Virus record (IMG/VR): IMGVR_UViG_3300036781_000839
Location: 1 to 36,519 of that record
Direction: 5' to 3' (one strand)
Length of the DNA stretch: 36,519 nucleotides
Source of the DNA: a virus
Part shown: positions 7,869 to 16,364 of the stretch, one piece after another
How positions within the stretch are numbered: the stretch's first letter is position 1
How the letters are laid out: each line of letters starts with the position of its first letter
Translations under genes and position numbers: made by a program
The notes under the pieces: model-generated
What the model was told of the DNA's origin: nothing
The model's input: the letters and a program-made list of their open reading frames with translations, nothing else
Database searches by the model: none

Positions 7869-9300
7869 ATGCGTTCAGTACCTGACCTGCGGCGACGCTG
7901 TAGGGCGTCACGAGCTGCGGGTTAAGTCGAAGCAGCTCGTTCGCTCGTGTGTTGTCGCCGTACCAAAGGAAAGCCAGACGGCGTAGGCACTGCGTCGAGG
8001 GCGCTACACGCTGCACCATCGGAGGCTTGATATTGATTACCGCATTGGCCGACACCTGGACAACCTGGGCAAGTTGGCGGAGCGGCTCGATGACCGCCAG
8101 CGCTGCCTCCACGCCGAACAACTCACGGTGCATGATGATCGCCGATTGCAGAAGCGAGCGCGCCTGGGCGGTCAAGGCATCGACGTCACTGGGCGTCAGG
8201 CTGGGACTATCAAGCTCTTCGTCAAACACGCTGCAGACCGCGTCAGCGAGAACCATGGCTTGCTCTGTAATCAGGTAGGCGACCAAGGTGAGGCCCACGG
8301 CGTTGACGGCGTCCACAGGGAGACCATCTGGCAACTCGATGGCAGTGCCACCGGCCGCGCCGCCGTTCGCGCCGGCATTGGTATCCGAGGTGCCGGCGTA
8401 CAGCGTTGGCATAACGCCCTGGCGGGAGCACACGAGGGCGACCTGCCACGCGCGGACCGCCATGGCTGGAAGGTTGTCCTGCCCGGGCACGGTCTGCGGC
8501 AGCGCATTGCCCGCCAGCAAGGATGTTGCATCGGTGGGCATAGCAAATTCAATGTCATCACGGGCCTCGGGGAGCACGCGATTCGATCCTTCGCCCACGA
8601 CGGGGTCGAACGTCGGTGCGACACCGTCGGCTAACACGGCAAGGCCACTGAGCGTGCCGAGGATCTGACTGCGCAGCTGCGCGTACTGCAGGGTGATTCC
8701 TGGCTGGCCGATCACGTTCTCCATCAGCCCGGTCCATCCGCCATCCGTCGCGTTACGGACGTTCGACACGATTCCGACCACCTGCGCGAGTACACCGCGC
8801 ACCGCCGAGGCATACGAACGAACCTGACCCAGGACCGCCTTGCCGGAGGCAATCGCAGCGGCAAGGCCGCTGAGCTGCTGCGTACTCGCCACGGCATCGG
8901 CAGTGGTCACGAACGTCCGCTGGAAGAACTGCGGGTCATCGCCCGACTCGATCAGCGTGAGCGCTACCTCAGCCCAGTCCGGCGTCTCCGCGCCGTCCCG
9001 AATCCGGTAACGCTCTACATGCACAGTGACGCTGCCGTACACCGGGTGCACAAAGGCGGCATCATCTGCCGAATCCAGCGCAACGATCAGTTGCTGCAGC
9101 GTCGTCTCGTAGTTATCGCCCCAACACACCACCTGGACCTCAAAGCGGCGCGCATCGCGGCCGAGATCCTCGATGGATTCGCCGTCACGATAAGGCACGC
9201 CATGCTGGGCAAGGGAGCGACTGACGTCCAGCTCCGTAGCGATCACGTCGATAGCGACCGAGCGGAAGCTTGCCGGCAGGAGGTTGTCTTTCCAGCTCAT
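7858..9300 (-). CDS. N: gpN, DNA circularisation N-terminal domain protein (Mu gp43)
   Basis: 480 residues. The N-terminal 130 residues, from SWKDNLLPASFR through FVHPVYGSVTVHVERYRI to TLIESGDDPQFF, match the domain called DNA circularisation N-terminus that defines Mu gpN homologues. The rest is mostly helical. It is a baseplate or tail-tip component between the tape measure and gpP. The ATG overlaps the tape-measure stop (ATGA). Confidence 0.92.
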   Translation of the reverse strand: MSWKDNLLPASFRSVAIDVIATELDVSRSLAQHGVPYRDGESIEDLGRDARRFEVQVVCWGDNYETTLQQLIVALDSADDAAFVHPVYGSVTVHVERYRIRDGAETPDWAEVALTLIESGDDPQFFQRTFVTTADAVASTQQLSGLAAAIASGKAVLGQVRSYASAVRGVLAQVVGIVSNVRNATDGGWTGLMENVIGQPGITLQYAQLRSQILGTLSGLAVLADGVAPTFDPVVGEGSNRVLPEARDDIEFAMPTDATSLLAGNALPQTVPGQDNLPAMAVRAWQVALVCSRQGVMPTLYAGTSDTNAGANGGAAGGTAIELPDGLPVDAVNAVGLTLVAYLITEQAMVLADAVCSVFDEELDSPSLTPSDVDALTAQARSLLQSAIIMHRELFGVEAALAVIEPLRQLAQVVQVSANAVINIKPPMVQRVAPSTQCLRRLAFLWYGDNTRANELLRLNPQLVTPYSVAAGQVLNAYAN

Positions 9301-11687
9301 CCGCGCCTCGCGTCACGCACCTGTCGATCAACGACTTTGGCGTGTAGTTCGTCTGTGTCCGATGTGACTTGGATCTGGAGTGGCTTGCCCAAGAGTGGTT
9401 CGAGCAGGCGCGCCGCGTCGTTGAATAGACGAGCAGCCTCCTGCATCTGGCCCCCGGTCGACGCGTTGGCATCGCCAGTAGCGGCCGGGTCCAGCCGTGA
9501 GGCGGTCGCTTCTGCCCAGGTGCCGACGGAATCAGACAGGCGCGGCGAGAGCCAGCGCGCGGCCGGCGAACGCGCCACATCGCCGATCAACCCTGCCGCT
9601 TGTGCGGTCTGGGCGGCGTCCGCCTGCTCCGCAGGGATCTGGCGCGACACCCAGGCCTCATAGTCTTCCACGCTCGTTTTGCCAGGAGCGGCGTTGGCAC
9701 TGTCGACCCAGCGCCCATAGGGCATCTCGCTCGTTTCGATCTGATTGCGCCGGTCGAGCTGGGCATCGTTGATGCCCAGGCGCTTCTTATCACGCTCCCG
9801 CTGGTCGGCCACCAAGGCCGCGTCCTGGGCGTCGGCGATAGGCTTCAGGGCATCGTTCACGGCCGCGACACCGCTGCCCAGGGCGAAGGCCGGCAGCAGG
9901 TCCATCATAGCGAAGCCCCGAGCGCCGGCAGCAACCCGTGCGACGCCCGTGGCGGCGCCTGCGGCACGACCACCGGTCGCCGCCTCAGCCGCGATTTCTG
10001 CGGCGCTGGATGCCGCACTACCCATACCCGAAGGCGCGCCGCTCCAGTTGGTGACAAACACCGGTGTCACGCCAGCACTTTCCTGCAGCGCGCGACCAAC
10101 AACGATGTTTTTCACCGTGTCGGCACTGCCACCTAGTAGGCCGGTCAATTTGCCCAAGGCTTTGTTGCCGCCCCACTTGGCCAGGCGACTGCCGTAGAAG
10201 CCGCCCACACCCAGGGCCGCTGCGCCGCCCAGGAGTTGGCCACCGCTTAGACCTTTGTCATCGAGCAGGTACTGCGCGGCGCTGGCCAGCGCCTGGTTCA
10301 CGGGTATGGCGGCCTTGTCCAGGGCCTCTCCTACCGTGGCTTTCACGCGCCCGGCAGTAGCCGTGGCGCTCTTACGGTTCTCATCGAGCTGGGCCGGGTC
10401 GAAGTCCGTCACGGTGCTAATCTGTTTACCGTAGTCGCGCGCCTGCTCGATGCGCCCTGGCTGCAGGAAGGCGCGGAAGTTGCGCTGCGTATCGAGGTCG
10501 GCCTCACCGATCACAGCCTGCAAGAAGTCGGAACGTCGACTATCCGTCGTAAGTTTCTGATACCGCTTGCGCAGATCTTCCATGACGGTGAAGGGATCGC
10601 GCGTAGCGCCCTTCTTATCGAAGAAGTTCACCCCCGTCGTCTTGGTGACCTGCGCCCGGTACTTGCCATTGGTGAACATGCGCAGCCCCGACTCAGCCAA
10701 CGTCGCCAGACGCTCGGGTTGCGATTCGATGTTCGATAGCGCTTCGATGTAGCCGATCGTCTGCGGGTAGTTCAAGCCCGCCTGCTGGGCGGCGCCGCCG
10801 ACACGGGGAAAGATATTCGGCAGATCTGGCAGCTCGGCGCGACCAAGGCGACCGCCGACCAAGCCCTGGGCGAGCAAGCGATTACTTACGCCGCTCTTCG
10901 CCAGGTCCTCATTGAAGATGGCGGCAGCCGTGACCTGATAGTCCGCCAACTGCCCTTGATCGGCGCCACTAATCGTAGACGCAATATCAGCGGCGTTGGA
11001 CGCAGGCTTGGCCTGCTTATAGTTCAGACCCGCCGCCACCAGCTGACCCATGCCACGATCAATGGCATCCGGATCGTTACCGTTGGCGCGAGCCATCGCC
11101 CAGCGCGTGCGCCGCCAATCATCTACATCCGCAGCGCTCATGTCGGCGGTCTGACGCAGCTGGATGTTGGTGCGGTCCAGCCGCGCGCTCGAGCGCAGCG
11201 TCTGCACCGCGCCTGCCCCGATACCCAGTGTGGCCAGTCGACCACCGACGCCACCTAACACCTTATGCAAGGCATCGAACTCGCGGCGTGCCGCGCTGGC
11301 CATGGTGCGCAGTGCGCTGGTTGACCGCAGCGCAAGCATGCGCAGTCGGTCCATGCCACGGCCCGCACGCTCCGCCTCGGACGTGGACCGGCGTAACTCG
11401 CGCGCGTCGTCCTGCAAACCGCGCTTGATGGCTTCGGTGGCCCGCTGCCCCTGCGTGCCCACGCGGTCCATCGTGCCACCGAATTTCTTGACCTCGGCGC
11501 CCGCTTCGGAGGTGGACTGCTTGACCTCCTGCCACTGACCGTTTTGCCAGCGCAGAGCCTGCTTGGCCTTGTTGCCCGTGGCGGTGGAAGTCTTGCCCAG
11601 CTTGTCGACGGCGGCCGTTTGAGCATCGACCGGACCGCTTCCCTCGCTGCGCGCCCGTACGGTGAGATTGACGCGCATGTCGCTCAT
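9297..11687 (-). CDS. Tail tape measure protein
   Basis: 796 residues, the longest gene here and in the tape-measure position after the gp41 chaperones. It is highly helical, with an N-terminal coiled-coil part rich in Ala, Arg and Glu (about 10-150). A central phage-type tail region follows with NDPDAIDRGMGQLVAAGL and LPNIFPRVGGAAQQAGLNYPQ, and then Gly/Ala-rich hydrophobic stretches (about 470-600) that could insert into a membrane during ejection. Length sets tail length. The ATG overlaps the stop of the gp41 frameshift product (ATGA). Confidence 0.93.
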   Translation of the reverse strand: MSDMRVNLTVRARSEGSGPVDAQTAAVDKLGKTSTATGNKAKQALRWQNGQWQEVKQSTSEAGAEVKKFGGTMDRVGTQGQRATEAIKRGLQDDARELRRSTSEAERAGRGMDRLRMLALRSTSALRTMASAARREFDALHKVLGGVGGRLATLGIGAGAVQTLRSSARLDRTNIQLRQTADMSAADVDDWRRTRWAMARANGNDPDAIDRGMGQLVAAGLNYKQAKPASNAADIASTISGADQGQLADYQVTAAAIFNEDLAKSGVSNRLLAQGLVGGRLGRAELPDLPNIFPRVGGAAQQAGLNYPQTIGYIEALSNIESQPERLATLAESGLRMFTNGKYRAQVTKTTGVNFFDKKGATRDPFTVMEDLRKRYQKLTTDSRRSDFLQAVIGEADLDTQRNFRAFLQPGRIEQARDYGKQISTVTDFDPAQLDENRKSATATAGRVKATVGEALDKAAIPVNQALASAAQYLLDDKGLSGGQLLGGAAALGVGGFYGSRLAKWGGNKALGKLTGLLGGSADTVKNIVVGRALQESAGVTPVFVTNWSGAPSGMGSAASSAAEIAAEAATGGRAAGAATGVARVAAGARGFAMMDLLPAFALGSGVAAVNDALKPIADAQDAALVADQRERDKKRLGINDAQLDRRNQIETSEMPYGRWVDSANAAPGKTSVEDYEAWVSRQIPAEQADAAQTAQAAGLIGDVARSPAARWLSPRLSDSVGTWAEATASRLDPAATGDANASTGGQMQEAARLFNDAARLLEPLLGKPLQIQVTSDTDELHAKVVDRQVRDARRG

Positions 11688-12192
11688 CGGGCTTCTTTGT
11701 TCCTCAGACTCTTGTAGGTCTTGGTGGCGGGCTTGCCGCGACGGCTGATGAAGTCCAGGCGGACCTCTATCTCGGGCTTGGTCATCTGTCGTACTTCGTC
11801 AATGCGATAGCCCTGCTTAACCAAAACGTGTTCGATCAGCCACCAGTTTCGGAGTTCGCTTCTTCGGGCGGCTCGCTCAGCGCTTTTCCCAACGCTTCAT
11901 CGGCCACCTCCAACAGGCCCAGGTCGATCTCGCTCAGCTCATTACTCAGCAGCTCGATGGTCAGGTTTTCAGCAGGGATATCCCCGAGTTGGAGAAGCTG
12001 CTGGCGATAGCATTCCAACGCCTGGAGACGGATCGGGCCACTGGGGTATGCCTTCTGGGCGTTGATCAGATCGCCCGCCATCGGTACGCGCAGCGTGAAC
12101 TTCTTGTGCCTGGTGCCGGCGAACAGCACGCCGATCTTCAGCTCGCGCGAAATGGTCAGGCCTTCCCAACTCTTGGTGTTTGACGTGGACAT
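11684..12192 (-). CDS. gp41-gp41' tail assembly chaperone fusion made by -1 frameshift
   Basis: Read together, gp41 and a second open frame downstream give one longer product. After a -1 slip at the G GGA AAA heptamer (11884-11890) translation stays open without a stop. It passes the gp41 stop and continues WWLIEHVLVKQGYRIDEV through EIEVRLDFISRRGKP to a stop at 11684-11686, which overlaps the tape-measure ATG. This is the lambda G/GT arrangement, known in many tailed phages including Mu: both products chaperone the tape measure. The extension has no good start of its own, which supports frameshifting. Efficiency is unknown. Confidence 0.82.
11836..12192 (-). CDS. Mu gp41-like tail assembly chaperone, unshifted product
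   Basis: 118 residues from the ATG at 12192 (MSTSNTKSWEGLTISREL), matching phage tail assembly proteins of the gpE/gp41 class. A mixed beta/alpha N-terminal part contains FTLRVPMAGDLINAQ, and an acidic helical C-terminus ends in SEPPEEANSETGG. It works before or with the tape measure during tail polymerisation and is not expected in virions. The upstream possibility at 12225 adds 11 residues but lacks family resemblance. The slippery site falls 18 codons before its stop. Confidence 0.88.
   Translation of the reverse strand: MSTSNTKSWEGLTISRELKIGVLFAGTRHKKFTLRVPMAGDLINAQKAYPSGPIRLQALECYRQQLLQLGDIPAENLTIELLSNELSEIDLGLLEVADEALGKALSEPPEEANSETGG
11884..11890 (-). other. Programmed -1 frameshift slippery site
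   Basis: The minus strand reads GGGAAAA, and the gp41 frame divides it as G GGA AAA (codons TTG GGA AAA GCG). This is the canonical X XXY YYZ pattern, one base different from lambda's GGGAAAG. The -1 frame entered here is open to 11684. Confidence 0.83.
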
Positions 12193-12358
12193 AAACGGAC
12201 CTTCAATGATTGTTTGGGATGGCAATAGCCAGCTCGTCTGGCCGGGTCCCTGAGTTGCTTTTTGTCTTGGCCGTCACGCTCATACCGGCTCAGTGAGATA
12301 CAGGGTCTGATTACCTACGGACTTTGTGTCGTGCGCGGCACGCCGTATCGCCGAAAAG
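12193..12358 (-). other. 166-base intergenic stretch before gp41
   Basis: No gene fits between the lipoprotein stop and the gp41 start. It contains short GC-rich inverted repeats (GGCGTGCC and CGTGCCGCGCACG around 12329-12346) but no T-run and no copy of the late dyad. It may have come in with the lipoprotein gene, since gpM and gp41 are usually close together in Mu-like genomes. Confidence 0.4.
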
Positions 12359-12601
12359 TTAGTGCACGTCCACGATGTAACAGGTGCTATTGCGCTCGGG
12401 CGTATAGATCGTGTTTTCGATCTGCCAGCTGGCAGTGCCGTCGCGAGGGGCGATGAAGGTGGATAGCGGGCTCTGGTAAAGCATCGTGCCACCACGGGTG
12501 CAAACCAGTTGCTGCTGCGCTTCCGGGAGATCGCAGCTGGCCAGCAGAACGCTGGCCAGCACGATCGCGAGTACCGGGAGGCGGACCAGGGGCGGCCGCA
12601 T
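12359..12601 (-). CDS. Small phage lipoprotein inserted between tail tube and gp41
   Basis: 80 residues. A short basic N-terminus and a hydrophobic core (LPVLAIVLASVLL) lead to the lipobox LASC, giving lipidation at Cys23 and a mature part of 58 residues with two more Cys (LVCTR, STCYI) that could form a disulfide. The residue after the lipidated Cys is Asp, the inner-membrane retention signal in E. coli. It starts at an ATG overlapping the gpM stop (TGATG). It is not a usual member of this block; small phage lipoproteins of this kind often act in superinfection exclusion, but function here is unproven. Confidence 0.75.
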   Translation of the reverse strand: MRPPLVRLPVLAIVLASVLLASCDLPEAQQQLVCTRGGTMLYQSPLSTFIAPRDGTASWQIENTIYTPERNSTCYIVDVH

Positions 12602-12972
12602 CACTCGGTGTAGTAGTTGAGGGCGGCCAGCTGCAGCTCGCGGGTGGCTTCGTTGTCCAGGTTGTACGTGCTGCCCTTCGTGACCAGGTGCACACCCGTC
12701 CAGGTCTCGCGAACGCCGCCGCCGTCCTGGGGATACGCGGTGACCTTGCCGTCGATCAGCGTGCTCCAGTTCGGCTCGCCGGTCTTCGGGATAGCCACGT
12801 TCACGGTGAGCGCATAATCCGCGACACCCTTGGACGTGCCCAGCGGACGACCGCTGGAGTTCATCGTCTTCACGACCTTACGGTTCGTGTTCTCGGTCGT
12901 GCTGAGGCTGACCACTTCGTACTCGGTGCCGTCGATCTCAAGCACGATCAGCCCAACATAGGTATCTGCCAT
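12601..12972 (-). CDS. M: Tail tube protein gpM
   Basis: 123 residues with the simple beta-barrel profile of Mu gpM/phage tail tube proteins. It opens ADTYVGLIVLEIDGTEY, and the centre has ADYALTVNVAIPKTGEPNW, typical of the family. It polymerises into the inner tube through which DNA passes. The ATG has GGAGAA 6-11 nt upstream and follows the sheath stop by 12 bases, so sheath and tube are co-transcribed. Confidence 0.92.
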   Translation of the reverse strand: MADTYVGLIVLEIDGTEYEVVSLSTTENTNRKVVKTMNSSGRPLGTSKGVADYALTVNVAIPKTGEPNWSTLIDGKVTAYPQDGGGVRETWTGVHLVTKGSTYNLDNEATRELQLAALNYYTE

Positions 12973-12984
12973 GAATTTCTCCGT

Positions 12985-14085
12985 TTAGAGGATGAGGTTG
13001 ATCACGCCTGCGAAGACATGCAGGCCATTGACCACGTCGGCAGGGATCGACGCGACGAGCCAGCTGGCATCGGTCGCGCTCTTTTCGACGATAAGCCCGT
13101 CGGCGTTGGCGTCGACGTTCTCCACGATTTCGAGCGTCTCGCACTTTTTCAGTACGTCGAGCAGTTCGCCACGGACGGATGCAGCAATCCGGGCCGTGTT
13201 CTTTGCGCGCGGAAAGCGCAGGGCGACGCGATCGCGGCAGGCCTGGCGCACGTAGTACAGGGTCCGCATGGTGGTGATATCCAGCAGCGACACATCAGCC
13301 GTGCCGGTAGCGGACTTGGTATAGGTGCTGATGGCACGGACGATCTGCACGACTTCACCCGGACCGACCTCAAGCGGCGTTACCCCGTTGAGCAGGGCCG
13401 TTTCCTGTTCGTTCCGTGACAATCGATCGGCAATGGCCGGCACCGGGACGCCGCTCAGCGCAAGGGTGTTCAGCGGACGTGCCGGGTCACTCTCACTGGC
13501 GATCACGGCGGCGTACGCGGCAGCCAGCTCGGCTGGCGTGTAGGTGGTCCCGGGCAGCAGCGCAAGCGTGACCGGTCCACTGTTGAGAGCGGTGGCTAGC
13601 GTGGTAGCCGAGGTCAACGTGCCCACCACGGCGGCGACGCCCAGAAGAGGCTTCTGGTTGATCGAGTTGGTCACCTCTTCGATATGTGTGCGCATCGCCG
13701 TAAGGGCGGCGCTGCTCTGCCATGCGGATACCACCTGGGTGTAATCACCTGTCGCCGTGGCATCGAGTGCCGCCGTGATATCGGGTTCGGCGTCGTCGTC
13801 AACCGAGATCCCTACGAGGGACAGCTGCAGGTAACGGTTGGCCTTGATGGCGGCGGCCACCATCGCCTGGGCAACGGTGCTTCCCGTCAGTGCCAGCGCG
13901 CTCTGTGCGTCGTACACCACGGTGGCCACCAAGGGAGCCATCGTGCCGGCGGCGAGCAGGGGCACGACCAGGAGAAGCGACTGTGCGTTGGCCGGCAGCG
14001 TGTTGACCGCCAACGATGTGTTGAACTCGATGTACGTACCCGGTTTACGGGTGCTTGCGGGAATGGTGTTCAGGGTGATGGTCAT
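12985..14085 (-). CDS. L: Contractile tail sheath protein gpL
   Basis: 366 residues, of the Mu gpL type, which is shorter than T4 sheath. The N-terminus STRKPGTYIEFNTSLAV is the conserved strand that swaps between subunits. DISVDD-like and PLNTLALSGVPVPA regions are typical, and the C-terminus NGLHVFAGVINLIL is the usual beta ending. It contracts to drive the tube through the host envelope. The ATG overlaps the preceding DUF2635 stop (ATGA). Confidence 0.95.
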   Translation of the reverse strand: MTITLNTIPASTRKPGTYIEFNTSLAVNTLPANAQSLLLVVPLLAAGTMAPLVATVVYDAQSALALTGSTVAQAMVAAAIKANRYLQLSLVGISVDDDAEPDITAALDATATGDYTQVVSAWQSSAALTAMRTHIEEVTNSINQKPLLGVAAVVGTLTSATTLATALNSGPVTLALLPGTTYTPAELAAAYAAVIASESDPARPLNTLALSGVPVPAIADRLSRNEQETALLNGVTPLEVGPGEVVQIVRAISTYTKSATGTADVSLLDITTMRTLYYVRQACRDRVALRFPRAKNTARIAASVRGELLDVLKKCETLEIVENVDANADGLIVEKSATDASWLVASIPADVVNGLHVFAGVINLIL

Positions 14086-14312
14086 TTGGCGGCGCTCCCA
14101 GACTTCGAGTTGGCGGTGGTATCAGGCTCACTGGCAGGCGTGAGAGCAACGGGCTTGCTGGTCGCCTTACCCGGGGCGAGCACTAGCTCTCGTGTCTCAA
14201 GCCGTCGGCGGTAGTAAATGGAATCAGGCACGTCGACCGGCTCGCTGCCGATAAACGCGCGCTGCTTTTCGAGGGGCACCTTCAGGCCCTCATTAGCGAT
14301 GACTCGCGGCAT
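14082..14312 (-). CDS. DUF2635 protein (Mu gp38-like)
   Basis: 76 residues. The opening (MPRVIANEGLKVPLE) and the central PVDVPDSIYYRRRL stretch match the DUF2635/gp38 family, which always lies just before the sheath gene in Mu-like phages. The last 30 residues are a low-complexity Ala/Ser/Thr/Pro tail. The role is not known; the conserved place suggests tail assembly. Its ATG overlaps the gp37 stop (TAATG). Confidence 0.87.
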   Translation of the reverse strand: MPRVIANEGLKVPLEKQRAFIGSEPVDVPDSIYYRRRLETRELVLAPGKATSKPVALTPASEPDTTANSKSGSAAK

Positions 14313-14890
14313 TACGTGTTCTCCAGGGGGACGTGATCCGAGGCGTCGATGAAGTCGTCGCCGGGCTTGAGGTAGTAGTTGAGGTCGATGCCCAGGAGGG
14401 GCTCGGCGGCATCCTCGGGCACGGTCCAGTCCGCCTTGATGGCGAAGCTCTGGCCCAGCACGCTCAGGTAATCGCGCTCGGTCTTGCCGTTGACCAGGTT
14501 GTTGTATGTCGTGGGTACGAGGCCATCGGCGGACAGGCCCGCCGCCTCGTTGCTCGGGTGAAAGTCGGTGAGCAGGCGCATGCAGCTATCCCAGAGCGCG
14601 TAGCTACCCATCTGGCCTGCAGTGCCCATGCGGGTTTCTGCCTGGCCCCGCGCCTGTCGCACAAAGATGACCAGGCGGACCACGCCATCGAAGTTGAAGC
14701 GGCGGTTGCTTCGCCTGGTGAACTTGCCGCTTGGGACCAGCACAAGCACCGCCATCCCGGCAGCGGCGACCTTGGCCAGCAAGTCGCCGTCGGAAAGCTC
14801 GCCGGCATAGCCCGCCAACTCGATGCGCGACGACGTTTCTTTCAATGTCTGGAGCCGACCCAGTACGGCGGCTTCGATAAGGTCAAGCAT
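14312..14890 (-). CDS. Mu gp37-like protein (DUF1834 family)
   Basis: 192 residues matching the gp37/DUF1834 family found between gp36 and the sheath, probably a head-tail completion or tail-terminator type protein. Visible: an N-terminal helix with MLDLIEAAVLGRLQTL, a beta stretch RRFNFDGVVRLVIFVRQARG, and the C-terminal LGIDLNYYLKPGDD. The ATG at 14890 overlaps the gp36 stop (TGATG) and has GGAGG 6 nt upstream, so it is preferred over the TTG one codon earlier. Confidence 0.88.
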   Translation of the reverse strand: MLDLIEAAVLGRLQTLKETSSRIELAGYAGELSDGDLLAKVAAAGMAVLVLVPSGKFTRRSNRRFNFDGVVRLVIFVRQARGQAETRMGTAGQMGSYALWDSCMRLLTDFHPSNEAAGLSADGLVPTTYNNLVNGKTERDYLSVLGQSFAIKADWTVPEDAAEPLLGIDLNYYLKPGDDFIDASDHVPLENT

Positions 14891-15375
14891 CAAAACCTCC
14901 GCAGGGTGTGGCGGGAGAAAACGCGGGGGTTGCTGATCACGGTGGGCGCGCCGCCCGTGTCACCCTCGGATACGTCATTGGCGGCGTCTTCGTCCATCAG
15001 CGCCTTGAGTCGCTTGATCACGTCCTGATAGCGCAGCCGCACGGTGCTGTCGGCATTGCCAGCAGCGTCGTACAGGTGATAGCGCGCCAGTTCCAGCGCG
15101 TCGTCCTGCAGCCAGATCGGCGCGTCGGCCGTCGGCGCACGGAAGCGCAGGTAATAGGCAAGCTCGGTGGTGGCGCGGCCGCTGACGGTGTCGATACGGC
15201 TCAGCGCGCTCTGGGCCGATAGCTTCGCGGCATCGTCCCACTGGGAGAGGTCATCGCCATTCGCAGCCATCGACATCTGGTCGGGGGTCAGCGGGTCCAG
15301 CCATTTGGGCACGGCGATGGCGGCGATCTCTTCGGCGCCAAAACGTGTCACAAGCTGAGCGGCGGTGATGTTCAT
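14890..15375 (-). CDS. DUF1320 protein (Mu gp36-like head-completion protein)
   Basis: 161 residues of the gp36/DUF1320 family, which resembles helical head-tail connector adaptors. It starts MNITAAQLVTRFGAEEIAAI and has DDALELARYHLYD and VRLRYQDVIKRLKALMD, both typical. AAGGAA stands 4-9 nt before the ATG. The gene follows the major capsid gene after a 78-base gap holding a perfect hairpin. Confidence 0.9.
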   Translation of the reverse strand: MNITAAQLVTRFGAEEIAAIAVPKWLDPLTPDQMSMAANGDDLSQWDDAAKLSAQSALSRIDTVSGRATTELAYYLRFRAPTADAPIWLQDDALELARYHLYDAAGNADSTVRLRYQDVIKRLKALMDEDAANDVSEGDTGGAPTVISNPRVFSRHTLRRF

Positions 15376-15389
15376 GGGTTCCTTCAATG

Positions 15390-15415
15390 CACCGCCCAGG
15401 CTCTCCTGGGCGGTG
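15390..15415 (-). terminator. Strong hairpin after the major capsid gene
   Basis: A perfect 11-bp inverted repeat with a 4-base loop lies between gpT and gp36: arms CACCGCCCAGG (15390-15400) and CCTGGGCGGTG (15405-15415). No T-run follows on either strand, so it is not a textbook terminator. It may be a leaky or Rho-assisted stop, or a stem that protects the abundant capsid mRNA. A second small stem with 5-bp arms lies at 15424-15437. Confidence 0.55.
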
Positions 15416-15453
15416 TGGCTACGCGTGCTTACGCAAGCAAGCGTCGGGGGGCG

Positions 15454-16350
15454 TTACAGCCAGGGACTGACGAGGATCGTCAGGCGGCCCGCAAGGGGGT
15501 TGGACTCGCCGCCGTTGACCAGCAGGCTCTTCAGGAGGGCGGCGGCCGCAAACTCCATGGTGGACGGCACGACCAGGACGCTGGGATTGATGCCCAGCTT
15601 GCGGTCGTTGTCGCCGACACGACCGGTCATCGCCGTAATGGCCGCTTCGAGGTTCGCTGCATTCAACGGCTTGTTGGACGAGTAGGCCTGCTGCCAGAAG
15701 CCGTAACCGGCATTGCCGCGTGCGTCGACGCCATAGACGTATTCAGCGCGGCTGAAGACGTTTTCATCCGTCTCCGCCACCTGGGCGACGAAATTGGGCT
15801 TCTTGCGGTCCTGGAAGATCAGCGGCTTCAGTGCGCGGCGCGTATCCAGCACGTACCAGGCGGGACCGCCGTCGGCGACGTCATCGACGTTGCTCTGGTT
15901 GACCGGCTTGCCTGCCGCATTGAGCACCGGATGGTTGGTGGCAAAGAACGGCTTGCCGTCGTAGCACTTATCGGTGCGGCCAGCTGCCAGCAAGCTGAAC
16001 ACCAGCTCGTCGGGGAACTCGCCCGCGCTCTGGCCCATCTCGGTCATCATCGGGCTGTAGACGCCGTACTGGTCATCTTCGATGGAAGCGCGGGGAACGC
16101 CCACGGTGAGTTCGAACGGCTTGTTCTTGACTGTGTATCCATGGCTCTGGATGCCGTTGACCACGCGATCACCGATCCACTCGCGCATCTTGGGGAACTT
16201 ACCCAGCCAGCCGTATTCCTCGGCGCCGGTCGTGCTGGGCACGACGGTGGCGATCTGGGTGTACTGACTCGGTGCCGTGCCCAGGCCGCCTGCAAAGGCG
16301 GCTTTAAAGGCGATAAACAGGGTCTTGAGGTTGCCTGCGTTAACGATCAT
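15454..16350 (-). CDS. T: Major capsid protein gpT
   Basis: 298 residues, matching Mu gpT, which has an HK97-type fold. It begins MIVNAGNLKTLFIAFKAAF. Family hallmarks are EYGWLGKFPKMREWIGDR, FELTVGVPRASIEDDQYGVY, and FFATNHPVLN in the centre. The ATG at 16350 starts the conserved part; upstream codons in frame overlap the preceding gene and are not family-like. It forms the icosahedral shell around the gpI-processed scaffold. Confidence 0.96.
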   Translation of the reverse strand: MIVNAGNLKTLFIAFKAAFAGGLGTAPSQYTQIATVVPSTTGAEEYGWLGKFPKMREWIGDRVVNGIQSHGYTVKNKPFELTVGVPRASIEDDQYGVYSPMMTEMGQSAGEFPDELVFSLLAAGRTDKCYDGKPFFATNHPVLNAAGKPVNQSNVDDVADGGPAWYVLDTRRALKPLIFQDRKKPNFVAQVAETDENVFSRAEYVYGVDARGNAGYGFWQQAYSSNKPLNAANLEAAITAMTGRVGDNDRKLGINPSVLVVPSTMEFAAAALLKSLLVNGGESNPLAGRLTILVSPWL

Positions 16351-16364
16351 GGGTGCGAGGCTCC

